A stretch of DNA of 10,500 nucleotides, from positions 1 through 10,500 of the forward strand of contig CAITEL010000355.1 in NCBI GenBank assembly GCA_903891375.1. Direction: 5' to 3'. A model generated the notes under the pieces. It searched no databases. It saw nothing but the letters and a program-made list of their open reading frames with translations, and was not told the DNA's origin. Below are positions 1 to 8,082 of this stretch, in pieces (the first letter of the stretch is position 1; each line of letters begins with the position of its first letter). The stretch is from an uncultured Neisseriaceae bacterium. GTDB lineage: Bacteria; Pseudomonadota; Gammaproteobacteria; Burkholderiales; UBA11063. A program made the translations under genes and the position numbers.

Positions 1-1206
1 TCCACTTAACTCATTACTATCTTTTTTAGATTTACCCTCAACCAGAACTTTTTGTATAGTTCCAATCATGTTTTTGCTAATTCCTTTAGCTATTTCCTCG
101 ATACTGGTTTGTAATTGTTTAAGTCGTTTGGTTTTAACTTCTATTGGGGTGTTGTCTTGAATTTCTGACGCAGGAGTCCCTGGTCGTGGAGAAAATACAA
201 AGCTAAAGCTAGTATCAAAACCAATTTCTTCAATTAATTGCATGGTTTTTGTGTGGTCAGCATCGGTTTCCCCAGGAAAGCCAACAATAAAATCTGATGA
301 AAACGAAACATTTGGTCTGTTTTTGCGTATTTTACGAATTATTGATTTATATTCAAGGGTGGTATATCCACGTTTCATAGCAGCAAGTATTCTATCTGAA
401 CCACTTTGAACAGGTAAATGTAGGTGTGATACGAGTTTTGGTAATGTTTTATAACAATCGATAATTCTTTGATTCATTTCATTTGGATGAGAAGTGGTGA
501 AACGAATCCGCTCTACGCCAGGAATTTCATGAACATATTCAAGTAACATAGCAAAATCAGCAATCTCACCATTAGCCATCAATCCACGATAAGCGTTTAC
601 ATTTTGTCCTAGCAGATGAACCTCTTTAACCCCCTGCATGGTAACGCTAACTACTTCAGTTAGCACATCTTCAAATGGTCGTGAAATCTCTTCGCCACGA
701 GTGTATGGTACAACACAATAAGAGCAATATTTGGAGCATCCTTCCATAATTGATACATATGCCATCACACCATCAACTCTAGCTGGCGGTAAATTATCAA
801 ATTTTTCTATTTCAGGGAAACTAATGTCAATTTGTGATTTACCTGAGCTACGTTTTTGATTAATTAATTCGGGGATACGGTGTAGGGTTTGTGGGCCAAA
901 TACGATATCAACGTACGGTGCACGTTTAATAATAGTTGCACCTTCTTGTGAGGCAACACAACCACCAACCCCAATAATTACATTAGGATTTTGTTCTTTA
1001 ATATGCCTAACACGTCCTAGGTCAGAGAATACTTTTTCTTGGGCTTTTTCACGGATTGAACATGTGTTAAACAGTATTATGTCAGCATCATCAGGTGTGC
1101 TGGTTTTTTCATACCCTTCAAATTGATTCAAAACATCTGCCATTTTATCTGAATCATATTCATTCATTTGACAACCAAATGTTTTGATAAATAATTTCTT
1201 AGCCAT
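1..1206 (-). CDS. miaB: tRNA-2-methylthio-N6-isopentenyladenosine-37 synthase MiaB (3' end beyond window)
   Basis: Radical-SAM methylthiotransferase that adds the 2-methylthio group to isopentenyl-A37 of tRNAs reading UNN codons. I translated 402 codons from ATG at 1206 to the window edge. The N-terminal UPF0004 domain has its three cluster cysteines at C12 ([11 protein letters not shown]), C49 ([20 protein letters not shown]) and C83 (GGCVASQ). The radical-SAM motif CSKYCSYC gives C157, C161 and C164. The last visible residues (about 380 onward) begin the C-terminal TRAM RNA-binding domain. The family is usually about 440-475 residues, so only the tail is missing. The Shine-Dalgarno is weak (an AGG about 7 nt before ATG), but the start matches the family's conserved N-terminus. 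It lies 150 bp downstream of hmgA on the same strand and has its own promoter, so it is probably an independent housekeeping gene. Confidence 0.96.
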   Translation of the reverse strand, partial: MAKKLFIKTFGCQMNEYDSDKMADVLNQFEGYEKTSTPDDADIILFNTCSIREKAQEKVFSDLGRVRHIKEQNPNVIIGVGGCVASQEGATIIKRAPYVDIVFGPQTLHRIPELINQKRSSGKSQIDISFPEIEKFDNLPPARVDGVMAYVSIMEGCSKYCSYCVVPYTRGEEISRPFEDVLTEVVSVTMQGVKEVHLLGQNVNAYRGLMANGEIADFAMLLEYVHEIPGVERIRFTTSHPNEMNQRIIDCYKTLPKLVSHLHLPVQSGSDRILAAMKRGYTTLEYKSIIRKIRKNRPNVSFSSDFIVGFPGETDADHTKTMQLIEEIGFDTSFSFVFSPRPGTPASEIQDNTPIEVKTKRLKQLQTSIEEIAKGISKNMIGTIQKVLVEGKSKKDSNELSG

Positions 1207-1242
1207 AGATTACCTGTAAAAAAATAAACGAGCAATTCTATC

Positions 1243-1251
1243 ATTATACCA
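1243..1251 (-). promoter_or_regulatory. Extended -10 promoter for miaB
   Basis: On the minus strand the sequence reads TGGTATAAT: a perfect -10 hexamer (1243-1248) directly preceded by a TGn extension. No good -35 lies at 16-18 bp; the candidates there are CACATT, TCACAT and ATCACA. This fits an extended -10 sigma-70 promoter that does not need a strong -35. It lies about 37 nt upstream of the miaB ATG. Motif reading only. Confidence 0.55.
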
Positions 1252-1310
1252 TATTTTAGAGTGCAATGTGATACTAGATTAGAAAAGGTCGCCAGTTTCA
1301 CCTAAGGTCG

Positions 1311-1341
1311 TAGCGCAAATTTTCATTATCCAAAAATGCTA
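1311..1341 (-). terminator. Possible hairpin after hmgA (weak terminator candidate)
   Basis: TAGC (1311-1314) pairs with GCTA (1338-1341), and an inner ATTTT/AAAAT pair follows after a small bulge, with an 8-nt loop. It sits 15 nt past the hmgA stop. There is no clear U-run on the minus-strand 3' side, so it may only be a transcript-end hairpin. The rest of the 150-bp gap between hmgA and miaB holds the miaB promoter and nothing else recognisable. Confidence 0.25.
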
Positions 1342-1356
1342 GGGTTATTTAAAGAA

Positions 1357-2646
1357 TTATTCCACGTGTTGCTCGAACATATTCGGTAAATTCTGCCAAC
1401 ATGCCATATAATTTTTTTGTAACTTATCGGTATTTAATGCAAACTCAGTTGGTCGCCATACTTGAGATGATTCAAGCATAAAGGCCATAGTATTATCAAT
1501 AAACTCTGGTTTTAGCTCTTTAGTGCTACCTTTAGAGTGCGCATTGTTATCGGGACCATGGGCACTCATGCGGTTATGTAAGCTTGCGCCACCTGGAACA
1601 AAACCATCTGGTTTAGCATCGTATTTACCAGTAATCAATCCCATGAATTCACTCATTAAATTACGGTGATACCACGGAGGTCTAAACGTATCTTCTGCTA
1701 CCATCCAGCGTGGTGGAAAGATTACAAAGTCAATATTAGCAAGTCCTGATACAGCAGACGGAGAAGTAAGTACAGTAAATATACTAGGGTCAGGGTGGTC
1801 AAAGCTAATGGTACCAATAGTATTAAATAAACGTAAGTCATATTTATATGGTGCGTAATTACCATGCCAAGCAACAGCATTAAGTGGGCTATGCGTGAGG
1901 TTAGCTTGCCAAAGATTTCCTTCAAATTTACAGATTAATTTAAAATCACCAGCAATATTTTCAAAGGCTGCAACAGGAGTCAAAAAATCACGTGGGTTAG
2001 CTAGTGCATTTGAGCCGATAGGTCCTAGATCTGGTAATTTAAATGGTACGCCATAATTCTCACAAACATATCCATAGGCTTCACTATCAATTAGAAGTAC
2101 TTGAAATTTAATTCCACGAGGTATAACGGCAATTTCAAGTGGTGATACGTCTATTTTACCTAATTCTGTTTTTAATAACAATCTTCCACTTTGTGGGATA
2201 ATTAACATTTCGGCGTCGGCGTTATAGAAATATGAATCCATTGATTTATTGGCAGAATAGATATGAACTGCTCCGCCAGATAAATTAGAGGTATTTCCTT
2301 GACCAACCATGGTCTTTATTCCATTAATAAAATCGGTAGGTATGCTTGGTAGACCTAGGTGGTTCCATCGTAGTTGGTTTGGCGGACAATTATTATCAAA
2401 TGGTGAACCTATAAATGATGTTTTGCTAGTATAAGGTGTGAAGTCACTATGCATAACCGATGGTTGAATTCGATAGACCCAACTTCGTTGATTGCTGTGA
2501 CGTGGCATAGTGAAAGCACTACCATTTATTTGTTCAGCATATAAACCACGTGGCGGTTTTTGTGGTGAATTACATCCTTTAGGTAAACTACCGTTGATGG
2601 CTTCGCTTACGAAATGATTTCCAAATCCAGATAAATATTTAAGCAT
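1357..2646 (-). CDS. hmgA: Homogentisate 1,2-dioxygenase
   Basis: Cytosolic Fe(II) dioxygenase that opens the ring of homogentisate to maleylacetoacetate in tyrosine/phenylalanine catabolism. The 429 residues are near the usual 430-445. The N-terminus ([12 protein letters not shown], then [12 protein letters not shown] at 28-39) is family-typical. The iron ligands are visible: H327 ([12 protein letters not shown]), E333 in the same motif and H363 (MSAHGPD). H284 in FDHPDPS is the catalytic histidine. All four lie at a constant offset of 8 from human HGD H335, E341, H371 and H292. The start is ATG with a strong GAGGTG Shine-Dalgarno (2651-2656) 4 nt upstream, inside the end of the aminotransferase gene. 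The two genes overlap by 8 nt (ATGCTTAA), so translation is probably coupled. Last gene of the operon. Confidence 0.98.
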   Translation of the reverse strand: MLKYLSGFGNHFVSEAINGSLPKGCNSPQKPPRGLYAEQINGSAFTMPRHSNQRSWVYRIQPSVMHSDFTPYTSKTSFIGSPFDNNCPPNQLRWNHLGLPSIPTDFINGIKTMVGQGNTSNLSGGAVHIYSANKSMDSYFYNADAEMLIIPQSGRLLLKTELGKIDVSPLEIAVIPRGIKFQVLLIDSEAYGYVCENYGVPFKLPDLGPIGSNALANPRDFLTPVAAFENIAGDFKLICKFEGNLWQANLTHSPLNAVAWHGNYAPYKYDLRLFNTIGTISFDHPDPSIFTVLTSPSAVSGLANIDFVIFPPRWMVAEDTFRPPWYHRNLMSEFMGLITGKYDAKPDGFVPGGASLHNRMSAHGPDNNAHSKGSTKELKPEFIDNTMAFMLESSQVWRPTEFALNTDKLQKNYMACWQNLPNMFEQHVE

Positions 2647-3739
2647 TTAGCACCTCATTTAAAGAGTTAATTAATCGTTCATTTTGTTTTTTTGTTCCAA
2701 TAGTAATTCGTAAATGTTGGGGTAATCCGTATGGTACTAGTGGGCGCACAATTATACCTTTATGGAGTAATTTGTTATATACACTAGTTGCATCTTGTTT
2801 TGTATCAATGGTAATAAAATTAGCCACTGATGGAATAAACGTAATATTCGCTTTTGTGTATGCGGTTGTTAGTTGCTCCATTCCTTCTTTATTGAGTAAT
2901 TTTGTTCTTTCAATAAAAACATGGTCCTCAAGAGCTGCGATACCAGCTTCTACGGCGTAGTTGTTTACATTAAATGGTAAACGTGAACGGTGGAGTAAAT
3001 CGGCTATTTCTGGCGAGGTGATTAAATAACCTAATCGCATACCAGCAAGACCAAACACTTTAGAAAATGTCCGAGAGATTACAATATTCGGGTATTTTTT
3101 TTGTAACTCTACTGTATGGGGGTATTCTTTATTATCAGCATATTCATGGTATGCTTCATCAATCACCACAATAATATTTTTAGGCGTATTTTCTAATAAA
3201 TTAACTAATTCATTTTGTGTGGTGAATGTGCCAGTTGGATTATTTGGGTTTACTACATATATCATTCGTGTCTCAGCATTGATTTGTTTAATTACCGCAT
3301 CAATGTCGAGTTTATAGTTAAGTGAAGGGATGATGATTTCTCTGGCACCATAAGCTTTATTCAAAATACGTATAGTGGCAAAGCAATATTGATCGACTAT
3401 CACATTATTATTTGCATTAAGAAATGCCTTGTTTAGACATTCAATGCAGTTTTCTGAGCCATTACCAACGGTGATGTTATTAATATCAACATTGTTGTAG
3501 TTGGCAATAGCTGTACGTAATCGTGTATAATTAGCATCAGGGTAAATATTTACAGAGGTAATAGATTTTTTAGCGGCATATATGGCTTTAGGACTAGGTC
3601 CTAGGGGATTTTCATTACTGGCAAGTTTAATTATGTCGCTAATTCCAAGTTGTCGAGCCACTTCTTCTATGGGAGTTCCAGCCTGATACGGCTTAGTTTC
3701 TTTAATGTGTTTATTTCCATGTTCAAATAATGTACTCAT
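2639..3739 (-). CDS. HisC-type class I/II aminotransferase, probably tyrosine/aromatic aminotransferase
   Basis: PLP-dependent fold-type I aminotransferase of the histidinol-phosphate aminotransferase (HisC) family. It has the [11 protein letters not shown]-terminal motif (41-50), NPNNPTG (164-170), D194 in [10 protein letters not shown] binding the PLP ring nitrogen, the Schiff-base lysine K227 in [17 protein letters not shown], and substrate-carboxylate arginine R344 (LRIT). At 366 residues it is full length. By sequence it would be called HisC. Its place between maiA and hmgA, in an operon with HPPD and away from any histidine genes, suggests it acts first in the pathway, converting tyrosine to 4-hydroxyphenylpyruvate. 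HisC homologues are known to accept aromatic amino acids. The start is ATG with GGAG 9 nt upstream, 18 bp after maiA. The fold is certain; the substrate is inferred from context. Confidence 0.85.
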   Translation of the reverse strand: MSTLFEHGNKHIKETKPYQAGTPIEEVARQLGISDIIKLASNENPLGPSPKAIYAAKKSITSVNIYPDANYTRLRTAIANYNNVDINNITVGNGSENCIECLNKAFLNANNNVIVDQYCFATIRILNKAYGAREIIIPSLNYKLDIDAVIKQINAETRMIYVVNPNNPTGTFTTQNELVNLLENTPKNIIVVIDEAYHEYADNKEYPHTVELQKKYPNIVISRTFSKVFGLAGMRLGYLITSPEIADLLHRSRLPFNVNNYAVEAGIAALEDHVFIERTKLLNKEGMEQLTTAYTKANITFIPSVANFITIDTKQDATSVYNKLLHKGIIVRPLVPYGLPQHLRITIGTKKQNERLINSLNEVLNA

Positions 3740-3757
3740 TTAAATATACTCCAAATG

Positions 3758-4387
3758 TTATTGGTTACTGGGTAATGCTTTTAGTACAGTTTCTAGTTTC
3801 ATGCATTCCTTATCGATGGCAATTAATGTTGGGTAATTCTCCAAATTACAATTAAAGCGTCGAGCGTTAATTAATTGTGGAATCAAACAAATATCAGCAA
3901 GACTAAACATATCTTTATAGCAATATGTACCTGTATAATTTTTACTATTAGAAATTGTTTTTTCTAAGCCAGTTAATCCTAGTTCAATCCAATGTTGGTA
4001 CCATTTGTTTTTTTCTTCGTCACTTTGCTGTAAGTTTTTGGTTAAATAGTTAAGTACTCTAAGGTTATTTAACGGATGAATATCACAAGCAACACTTAAT
4101 GCTAATCCACGTACATAAGCCCGTGCTATATTATCTGTAGGTAGAATTGGCTTAGATTTATATTGTTCATCCAGATACTCTAAAATAGCTAATGATTGAT
4201 GAATCAAGTTACCATTATCATCAAGAGTTGGAATCAGTCCAGAATGACTAACGCTAAGATAATCGTCACTTTGTTGAACATTATTCAATAAATTTATATC
4301 AGTTTTTGTATAATCCAGTTCTTTATAATTTAAGCCAATGCGCACTCTGGTAGCGGCAGAAGAACGTAAATAATCATATAATAGCAA
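3758..4387 (-). CDS. maiA: Maleylacetoacetate isomerase (Zeta-class glutathione S-transferase), TTG start
   Basis: Glutathione-dependent cis-trans isomerisation of maleylacetoacetate to fumarylacetoacetate, in the cytosol. The 209 residues match the family. The N-terminal thioredoxin-like domain has the Zeta signature LYDYLRSSAATRVRIGLN (3-20) with the glutathione-activating Ser pair S9-S10, the cis-Pro loop GLIPTL (50-55) and the QS-AILEYL glutathione site (64-72). The helical domain carries DIHPLNNLRVLNYL (102-115), typical of MaiA, and SLADICLIPQ (162-171). The initiation codon is TTG at 4385-4387. An AAGGAA Shine-Dalgarno 6 nt upstream and the family-conserved N-terminus both fix this start, and the nearest in-frame upstream codons offer no better one. 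It lies 14 bp after hppD and 18 bp before the aminotransferase. Confidence 0.95.
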   Translation of the reverse strand: MLLYDYLRSSAATRVRIGLNYKELDYTKTDINLLNNVQQSDDYLSVSHSGLIPTLDDNGNLIHQSLAILEYLDEQYKSKPILPTDNIARAYVRGLALSVACDIHPLNNLRVLNYLTKNLQQSDEEKNKWYQHWIELGLTGLEKTISNSKNYTGTYCYKDMFSLADICLIPQLINARRFNCNLENYPTLIAIDKECMKLETVLKALPSNQ

Positions 4388-4393
4388 AATATA

Positions 4394-4399
4394 TTCCTT
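4394..4399 (-). promoter_or_regulatory. Ribosome binding site deciding the TTG start of maiA
   Basis: AAGGAA on the minus strand, 6 nt before the TTG, fills most of the 14-bp hppD-maiA gap. No ATG or GTG close by would give the conserved LYDYLRSSA N-terminus. Confidence 0.7.
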
Positions 4400-4401
4400 T
4401 T

Positions 4402-5436
4402 TTAAATAACGCCACGGCGTACTTGGTCTAACTCTATTGAATCAAATAAAGCTTTGAAGTTACCTTCGCCAAATCCCTCATCTCCTTTACGTTGAATCAC
4501 TTCAAAAAATACTGGTCCGAGGAGGTTTTGTGTAAATATTTGTAATAAGAGTTTACGTTGAGGTGAAGTGGTGCCATCAATTAGAATGCCAAATTTTTTT
4601 AAATGTTCAACATCTTCATTATGGTTAGGTAATCTGCTATCAATTAATTCATAATAAGTATCAGGTGTCTCAAGTAGTTTAACCCCACTGTTATTTATTT
4701 GTGCAATTGAACTAAAAATATCCTTACTAGTAAGGGCAATGTGTTGAATTCCCTCGCCGTTAAATTCTTTCAAAAACTCTTCAATTTGTGATTTATCATC
4801 TTTAGATTCATTTAATGGGATTTTAATTTTTCCGCAAGCACTAGTCATTGCTTTACTAAATAATCCAGTTGTTTTACCATCGATGTCAAAGTACCTTATT
4901 TGGCGAAAGCCAAATATATTGGTATAAAAATCTGCCCATTTTACCATATTGCCACGATATACATTATGTGTAACATGGTCTAGATACTCTAAGCCGAAAT
5001 CATTATAAATTGTGTTTGTGGTATTAAATCTATTTAAGAAAGAATCACTATGATCAACTAAATAAATAACAGTACCCCCAATACCTTCAATTGCTGGTAT
5101 ACCGTACCATACACTATCATTTTGTGCTTTGTATTCTGTTGCACCGCGTCTTACCGCTTCTTTTAGGGCAAACTCAGGATTTTGTACATAAAATCCCATA
5201 CTACAGGTTGAGTCACCATGAGATTTTGTAAATTGTGTTACTTTGTTGTCGCTTGAATTATTAACAAAAAAAGTGATGCAACCTTGTTTAAATACAGATA
5301 CATCATGTTGTGGTGCAGAGCCAACTAATGTAAAACCTAAATTTTTAAAATGGTTGTAGAGGGTGTGTTTATTTTGAGTTGCAAATTCTAGAAAAGCAAA
5401 ACCATCAGTACCTAATGGGTTATCAAATTGTTGCAT
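4402..5436 (-). CDS. hppD: 4-hydroxyphenylpyruvate dioxygenase
   Basis: Non-haem Fe(II) enzyme of the vicinal-oxygen-chelate fold that converts 4-hydroxyphenylpyruvate to homogentisate. The 344 residues agree with bacterial HPPDs. The N-terminal domain opens with the typical NPLGTDGFAFLEFA (6-19). The iron ligands are H157 (DHVTHNVYRGNM), H232 (GIQHIAL) and E312 (FFEVIQRKGDEGFGEGNFKA), and the C-terminus LDQVRRGVI is canonical. First gene of the four-gene tyrosine operon, with GGAG 9 nt before the ATG. In Legionella the homologue (legiolysin) produces the homogentisate that polymerises to brown pyomelanin. The same could happen here if homogentisate accumulates, but hmgA and maiA in the operon argue for full catabolism. 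Confidence 0.98.
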   Translation of the reverse strand: MQQFDNPLGTDGFAFLEFATQNKHTLYNHFKNLGFTLVGSAPQHDVSVFKQGCITFFVNNSSDNKVTQFTKSHGDSTCSMGFYVQNPEFALKEAVRRGATEYKAQNDSVWYGIPAIEGIGGTVIYLVDHSDSFLNRFNTTNTIYNDFGLEYLDHVTHNVYRGNMVKWADFYTNIFGFRQIRYFDIDGKTTGLFSKAMTSACGKIKIPLNESKDDKSQIEEFLKEFNGEGIQHIALTSKDIFSSIAQINNSGVKLLETPDTYYELIDSRLPNHNEDVEHLKKFGILIDGTTSPQRKLLLQIFTQNLLGPVFFEVIQRKGDEGFGEGNFKALFDSIELDQVRRGVI

Positions 5437-5451
5437 GTATAATTACTCCTA

Positions 5452-5471
5452 ACTTAGTTAAATTGTTAAGT
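5452..5471. promoter_or_regulatory. Inverted repeat between the hppD promoter and its RBS (possible operator)
   Basis: ACTTA (5452-5456) and TAAGT (5467-5471) form a perfect 5-bp inverted repeat around an AT-rich 10-bp centre. It lies just downstream of the predicted hppD transcription start, where a repressor could act. The arms are short and such repeats arise by chance in AT-rich DNA, so this is only a candidate. Confidence 0.2.
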
Positions 5472-5489
5472 ATTTGGTAAATCGGGGTC

Positions 5490-5519
5490 ATTATAGCAGA
5501 GATGAATAGTATTTGTCAT
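5490..5519 (-). promoter_or_regulatory. Sigma-70-like promoter of the hppD-maiA-aminotransferase-hmgA operon
   Basis: Minus strand: -35 ATGACA (5514-5519), an 18-bp spacer, and a perfect -10 TATAAT (5490-5495). Transcription would begin near 5483, leaving a leader of about 45 nt. This is the only good promoter upstream of the operon. The later genes overlap or are separated by at most 18 bp, so one transcript is likely. Confidence 0.65.
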
Positions 5520-5535
5520 TGTGCAGTGCTTATTC

Positions 5536-5564
5536 TTCCTAAAATGGTTATTTTATGATATAAT
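5536..5564 (+). promoter_or_regulatory. Promoter of the exported Ntn-hydrolase gene
   Basis: Plus strand: a perfect -10 TATAAT (5559-5564) with a TGA extension (5556-5558), and a poor -35 TTCCTA (5536-5541) at 17 bp. It diverges from the hppD promoter. The two -10 boxes are about 65 bp apart, so a shared regulator is possible. The predicted leader is about 45 nt and shows no obvious structure. Confidence 0.55.
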
Positions 5565-5617
5565 CCTCATGGTCACTTAGGTTGGTATTGCGTATAAATT
5601 AATTTAGGAGAGTTGGT

Positions 5618-6688
5618 ATGAAGAGATTAACATTAATGTCAGCATTAATCAGTTTAACAATATTTAATACGTCTAATGCGTGCACTGGAATGGAAATAAA
5701 AACAGCAACTGGAGATGTCATCAATGGACGCACCGTGGAATTTGCAGCTCCGATTATGTTGAATAAAGTATTTGCTCCACGTAATTATAAATTCGTAAGT
5801 CAATTAGATGCTAAAACCAATGGGCTTACATATACAGGTAAATATGCTTTTATCGGCGGTGGTATGTATGGTGATATCAATGTTTCTGACGGCCTTAATG
5901 AAAAAGGGCTAGCCGTTGGTGTATTTTATTTTCCTGAATATGCTGTGTATACAGATTATAAAAAAGAAAAGAACAATGAAAATTCTTTATCTTCTACTCA
6001 ATTTAGTAATTGGCTACTTAGTCAATTTGCAACAATTGATGAGGTAAAAGCGGGGATTAAAAAAATTAAAATTGTAAATGCAATACCCAAAGGGTGGCCA
6101 TTTATACCGCCAATGCATTATATTGTATATGATAAAACGGGTAAAAGTCTAGTAATTGAACCTTTAAAAGAATGTTTGTTTGCGCATGATAATCCTACGG
6201 GAGTATTAACTAATTCACCAGATTTTGCTTGGCAGTCAACAAATTTAAGAAATTATATAAAATTAACAAATATGTCGCCAAATTCAATTACAATGGATGG
6301 AGATAAATATCAGGCATTTGGTCAAGGTGCTGGATTATTTGGTTTACCTGGGGACTTCACTCCGCCATCTAGATTTGTTCGTGCGGTGGTTTTTAGTAAA
6401 ATGGCCGTGCCTGCCCCAAGTTTAAATGAGGGGATAATGCAAATGTTTCACTTATTGCATCAGTTCGATATTCCTGTAGGGAGTGCTGCTTCTATCGAAC
6501 ATGGAAAAACATTATATGATTATACTATTGCAACAGTGGTACGGGATCCACAAAATATTACTATGTATTTTACTACATATGAAAAACCATTTGATTTACA
6601 AGTACTAAAAATAAGTGATTTTAATGTTAATGGAGATAAAATAATAATGTCACCGATAAATGGAGTAGTACCTTATTTCGCAAAATAA
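5618..6688 (+). CDS. Exported choloylglycine hydrolase/penicillin V acylase family (linear amide C-N hydrolase)
   Basis: Ntn-hydrolase that cleaves a linear amide bond; family substrates include conjugated bile salts, penicillin V and acyl-homoserine lactones. Residues 1-21 form a signal peptide (MKR, hydrophobic LTLMSALISLTIF, then SNA). Cleavage after A21 would expose C22 (CTGMEIKT), the nucleophile, as the new N-terminus. R38 (INGRTVEF) lies 16 residues on, as in the family's Cys2-Arg18 pair. N199 (LTNSP) and R252 (PSRFVRA) fit the oxyanion Asn and conserved Arg. The usual Asp after the Arg is E41 here. Gram-negative homologues are typically periplasmic or secreted. The start has GGAG 7 nt upstream. 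The gene stands alone and divergent from the tyrosine operon. The family is clear, the substrate is not; the SNAC site lacks the hydrophobic -3 residue of a lipobox, so a lipoprotein is unlikely. Confidence 0.9.
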   Translation: MKRLTLMSALISLTIFNTSNACTGMEIKTATGDVINGRTVEFAAPIMLNKVFAPRNYKFVSQLDAKTNGLTYTGKYAFIGGGMYGDINVSDGLNEKGLAVGVFYFPEYAVYTDYKKEKNNENSLSSTQFSNWLLSQFATIDEVKAGIKKIKIVNAIPKGWPFIPPMHYIVYDKTGKSLVIEPLKECLFAHDNPTGVLTNSPDFAWQSTNLRNYIKLTNMSPNSITMDGDKYQAFGQGAGLFGLPGDFTPPSRFVRAVVFSKMAVPAPSLNEGIMQMFHLLHQFDIPVGSAASIEHGKTLYDYTIATVVRDPQNITMYFTTYEKPFDLQVLKISDFNVNGDKIIMSPINGVVPYFAK

Positions 6689-6700
6689 TATAATTTTTGT

Positions 6701-6803
6701 TACTTAGTGCGTTCGAAATTTGAGGTTTTTAATGAGCGACGCCGTGTACGATAGTACATCAGGAGCGAAATTAAAGACTTTTAAATGATGACCGTGCTAA
6801 GTA
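6701..6803. repeat. TA-flanked palindromic element, MITE-like or structured repeat
   Basis: TACTTAG (6701-6707) is matched by CTAAGTA (6797-6803). The arms continue inward as an imperfect stem, including ATTTGAGGTTTTTAAT (about 6718-6733) against ATTAAAGACTTTTAAAT (about 6769-6785), which pair with G-U wobbles and one bulge. The centre is a perfect TGTAC-GATA-GTACA hairpin (6745-6758). The hairpin centre and the outer-arm centre coincide at about 6752. The element is 99 bp between two TA dinucleotides, which suits a non-autonomous IS630/Tc1-type MITE, whose insertions duplicate TA. It is not a classic terminator because no U-run follows on either strand. It fills nearly all of the gap between the two convergent genes and enters the bioA 3' end. 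Confidence 0.55.
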
Positions 6804-8068
6804 TATTGGATATTTTCAAGTACGCAGATGATTTTGCTACTAATCTCATCCATATCATGTTGAATATTATATAGTGGTGGCATAATATATAAAGTATTAC
6901 CGATAGGGCGTAGATAAATACCATTTTCTATCCCTAGCACAAAAATACTATTAATAATGTCGTTACTTAAATTTAAATCACAAGCACCAATACCACCAAT
7001 TGCACGTGGATTTTTAATAAAGCTATATTTTAGCTGTAAATCTTGAAATAATTGTAGAATTGATGTTTCAGCAGTTAATACATTATCATTTAATTTAGTA
7101 GTATTCATATATTCTAAATAATGGTTAGCCACGTTAGCTGCAAGTGCGTTACAGCTGTGAGTATGCGAGTGTGGAAATATTTTATTATTATACCTAAATA
7201 CATCACTAATACTTTTATTTATTATGACAGCGCTCATAGGTATGCTACCAGCAGTGAGATTTTTGGCTACACACACAAACTCTGCTTCAAAGTCTAGTAC
7301 TTCACGAGTTACACAAGAATACCCAAGTCGTCCGAGACCGACCATAATTTCATCACAAATTACATGAATATCATATTTTCTGGCAATATTAATTAATTTA
7401 TTGAGAAAATCTTTACTAATTATTTTTAATCCGTTAGCTCCTTGTACAATTGGTTCAATAATCAATGCGGTTACATTAGGAGATATACTTGCAATATGCT
7501 GTTCTAATTTATTTGTTTCATCATATTGTTGCCATAATGGGTCATGACGGGATAATACGTAAGGTATTTGCTCAATAAAGTAATTGTCACATAAAAAAGG
7601 TGCATATGCTTTTTTGTAACCATCAATACCACATACAGATAAGGTAAAGATTGTTTCACCATGATAAGCACCGTTAAGGGCAATAAATTTAGTCCTACTA
7701 GTCTCGCCATTGAGTAAACGAGTTTCATAACTTAACTTCATTGCGATTTCAATAGCAGAACTTCCATCACTGGCATACATAACTTTATCCATGGCGTTAT
7801 ACATACTAGTTAAACGATAAGACAATTCTTCAATTGTGGAGTTATAAGCATTTGCAGGGATATGATGTTCAAATTTCTCTAATTGTTGGTTAATACTCTC
7901 TTTAACTATGTGGTGTGAATGCCCGAGAGGTTTACACCACCAACTAGAGATACCATCATATATTTTTTGCCCATTATCTAAAATAAGATGTGAACCAGTT
8001 GCTTTTACGATATTTAGTGGGTTTATTGTTTCTGGAGCGCTTGCTGGTAACCAAGTGTGTTTTAACAT
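6797..8068 (-). CDS. bioA: Adenosylmethionine-8-amino-7-oxononanoate aminotransferase (DAPA synthase)
   Basis: PLP enzyme that converts 7-keto-8-aminopelargonate to 7,8-diaminopelargonate with SAM as amino donor, the antepenultimate step of biotin synthesis. The 423 residues compare with 429 in E. coli. Visible motifs are SSWW (41-44) in the substrate pocket, DGSSAIEIAMK (101-111), GAYHGET (133-139), D239 in VICDEIMVGLGR, the Schiff-base lysine K269 (CVAKNLTAGSIPMSA) and R387 in YLRPIGNTLYIMPP, which binds the substrate carboxylate. Unlike the other genes here, the ATG has no recognisable Shine-Dalgarno (the preceding bases are ACCACAAAAAA). The stop TAG is formed by the end of the palindromic repeat at 6701-6803. 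It is separated from bioD by an IS remnant and DUF1640, so it is probably read from the promoter at 8546-8574 rather than the upstream bio promoter. Confidence 0.95.
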   Translation of the reverse strand: MLKHTWLPASAPETINPLNIVKATGSHLILDNGQKIYDGISSWWCKPLGHSHHIVKESINQQLEKFEHHIPANAYNSTIEELSYRLTSMYNAMDKVMYASDGSSAIEIAMKLSYETRLLNGETSRTKFIALNGAYHGETIFTLSVCGIDGYKKAYAPFLCDNYFIEQIPYVLSRHDPLWQQYDETNKLEQHIASISPNVTALIIEPIVQGANGLKIISKDFLNKLINIARKYDIHVICDEIMVGLGRLGYSCVTREVLDFEAEFVCVAKNLTAGSIPMSAVIINKSISDVFRYNNKIFPHSHTHSCNALAANVANHYLEYMNTTKLNDNVLTAETSILQLFQDLQLKYSFIKNPRAIGGIGACDLNLSNDIINSIFVLGIENGIYLRPIGNTLYIMPPLYNIQHDMDEISSKIICVLENIQYT

Positions 8069-8082
8069 TTTTTTGTGGTACT

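Noticed and set aside
1285..1310. Direct repeat AAGGTCG at 1285-1291 and 1304-1310
   Set aside because: Two 7-mers 19 bp apart are too little to call a binding-site array or target duplication.
1722..1925. 67-codon minus-strand ORF with a hydrophobic translation
   Set aside because: It lies wholly inside hmgA in another frame. hmgA has all its catalytic residues, so this is a frame shadow.
5618..5683. Lipoprotein signal with lipidation of C22
   Set aside because: The -3 residue is Ser rather than Leu/Val/Ile, and C22 is needed as the Ntn nucleophile.
6689..6803. Rho-independent terminator between the convergent hydrolase and bioA genes
   Set aside because: The hairpin is long and imperfect and no U-run follows on either strand, so it is better described as a palindromic repeat.
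7504..7728. 74-codon ORF within bioA
   Set aside because: It is an out-of-frame shadow of a gene whose motifs are intact.
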